From Sphingobacterium athyrii (lineage in GTDB: Bacteria > Bacteroidota > Bacteroidia > Sphingobacteriales > Sphingobacteriaceae): 64,000 nucleotides of DNA. The stretch is taken from positions 760,687 through 824,686 of the forward strand of contig NZ_QCXX01000003.1 of the NCBI RefSeq assembly GCF_003071065.1, written 5' to 3'. The position numbers and the translations under genes are program-made. Below are positions 62,893 through 64,000 of the stretch, one piece after another (the stretch's first letter is position 1; each line of letters begins with the position of its first letter). The notes beneath the pieces were generated by a model that worked only from the letters and a program-made list of their open reading frames with translations, was not told the DNA's origin and ran no database searches.

Positions 62893-63278
62893 CCAGAGGT
62901 GTTTGGTCAATTTCGATTATTAATTTGGTTCCATTTCTTAGGTCTAATGCCCAAAGATTTTTCAAATAATCAACCTAAAAACTTAAATTACTAAAATATG
63001 ACTTTATGAATTCGCTATGGCTTAATCTTTTAAAATCAACTATGTTTGAAAAATATTATATTTACAAGCTGATAAAACCCATCTTTTCAGTACCCTTTGT
63101 TGGGCTTGTCCGCACGATTACTTTACACTGAAATCTTACGTAATATTCTAATTTCAGATCAGATAATTAAAAGAAATTTAAAGTGATAAGAAGGAATGAT
63201 GTTTGTAAAATTGGTAAAGACAAAATTTTAATAAGATAGGGATACACTTAACTGTTAAACCGTTCACGAAGTAAAATA

Positions 63279-63863
63279 ATGAAGACAACCCTTAGAGAGC
63301 ACATAGCAGAAATCGTAAGCTTTTCAGATGAAGAATTTGTATACATCAGCTCGCATTTTCATTATAAAAAAATGAAGAAAAATCAGTTTATTATACAAGC
63401 TGGTCAACAGAAAGTCAATAAATACTTTGTCATCAAAGGCATTCTGAAATCATATTACATCGATAAAGATGACAGAGAACACATTATACAGTTTGCGCAG
63501 CCCGACTGGTGGATCACAGACTATAATGCGTTCTTTAATAATAAAGTTGCGACTATAAATGTACAATGTATTACTGATTGTGAACTGTTGTACATCAGTC
63601 ATGACGACCTGGAGAAGCTCAGTGGTGAATTTCACAAAATGGAACATTTTTTCCGGGTCAAATCAAACGCAGGCTATGTGGCATCCCAGGAAAGAATATT
63701 AACCATGCTGAACCTAACTGCTATTGAAAGATTTAATAATTTTATCAGTTTATATCCAAATCTTATTCAATCTATTCCTAAATATTTAATCGCATCATAT
63801 ATCGGTGTGTCAAGAGAAATGCTAAGCCGCCTGAGTAAAAATGTGACAAATCACACAAAATAA
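63279..63863 (+). CDS. Crp/Fnr family transcriptional regulator
   Basis: 194 residues. Beta-roll domain (KNQFIIQAGQQKVNKYFVIK, GILKSYYIDKDDREHIIQFA) and C-terminal HTH IPKYLIASYIGVSREMLSRL. It lacks Fnr-type cysteines. It probably controls the gene that starts 70 bp downstream at the window edge, or that gene is a partner in the same transcript. Confidence 0.87.
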   Translation: MKTTLREHIAEIVSFSDEEFVYISSHFHYKKMKKNQFIIQAGQQKVNKYFVIKGILKSYYIDKDDREHIIQFAQPDWWITDYNAFFNNKVATINVQCITDCELLYISHDDLEKLSGEFHKMEHFFRVKSNAGYVASQERILTMLNLTAIERFNNFISLYPNLIQSIPKYLIASYIGVSREMLSRLSKNVTNHTK

Positions 63864-63933
63864 AAGTGTGAAAGTTCATTTTTTATCCGTTTAAATTCCG
63901 CCAATTTTGTACTGTAATAAAACATTATTAGTT

Positions 63934-64000
63934 ATGAAATACGGACAAATTTTCACGTACACACTCGAATTGGATTCTAAAGAAGAATATATCAAACAAT
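63934..64000 (+). CDS. Partial CDS cut by the window edge
   Basis: ATG at 63934 begins MKYGQIFTYTLELDSKEEYI and runs off the end. The upstream CCAATTTTG near 63900-63909 resembles the Bacteroidota -7 box. Too little is visible to name a product. Confidence 0.45.
   Translation, partial: MKYGQIFTYTLELDSKEEYIKQ

Noticed and set aside
63042..63131. 30-residue ORF in the intergenic region before the Crp gene
   Set aside because: Short, no promoter, no homology signal; treated as chance.

Overview
The window reads as a low-GC Bacteroidota genome, most likely Sphingobacteriaceae (Sphingobacterium or Pedobacter type). The reasons are SusC/SusD pairs driven by FecI/FecR-type regulators, many TlpA-type redoxins, promoters with the TAnnTTTG element, and conjugative-transposon genes (DUF1896, DUF3945, RteC) confined to this phylum. 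No rRNA, tRNA or CRISPR array was seen.

Layout. (1) 1-8.2 kb, minus strand: part of an integrative conjugative element, with a large adenine methylase-like protein running off the left edge, DUF1896, topoisomerase III, DUF3945, a small HTH protein and RteC. (2) 8.6-10.6 kb: its accessory region, with an aadA/aadS-type aminoglycoside adenylyltransferase broken by one in-frame amber codon, a frameshifted relic and two small HTH-type proteins. (3) 11.3-18.8 kb: a TetR-headed run of detoxification-type enzymes (lipoamide dehydrogenase, GNAT, VOC, methyltransferase, DinB, thioesterase, hydrolases, metallo-hydrolase). The same 14-bp motif recurs three times, upstream of tetR, of the dehydrogenase and of the thioesterase. 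(4) 18.8-22.3 kb, minus: a MarR operon, a VOC protein and an AraC regulator. (5) 22.8-31.3 kb: an RND efflux operon (TolC, adaptor, permease, DUF6268) followed by a LytS/LytTR two-component pair. (6) 31.4-33.6 kb: a DUF6250 protein and a pectate lyase. (7) 33.6-42.9 kb: a DUF6268 protein, a Crp/Fnr regulator, and a second RND operon ending in two TlpA thioredoxins; its permease lacks the usual proton-relay residues. (8) 43-47.3 kb, minus: two thiol/electrophile-stress operons (OsmC x2, thioredoxin x2, DsbA/FrnE, SDR, azoreductase) that share an identical 27-bp promoter-proximal element at the same distance from the -7 box. (9) 47.7-61.6 kb: ECF sigma, anti-sigma, SusC, SusD, then TlpA-TPR, a chimeric protein ending in a DsbD-alpha domain, TlpA, a decayed copy of the first TlpA gene, a DsbD-alpha protein and a further TlpA. 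(10) 61.7-64 kb: AraC and Crp/Fnr regulators and a gene cut by the right edge.

The most unusual content is the SusCD-linked periplasmic thiol-redox island with its structured susC leader, the twin-promoter redox regulon, the three-site TetR regulon, and the broken but recently functional-looking resistance gene. All functions are inferred from motifs read by eye; no database search was possible.
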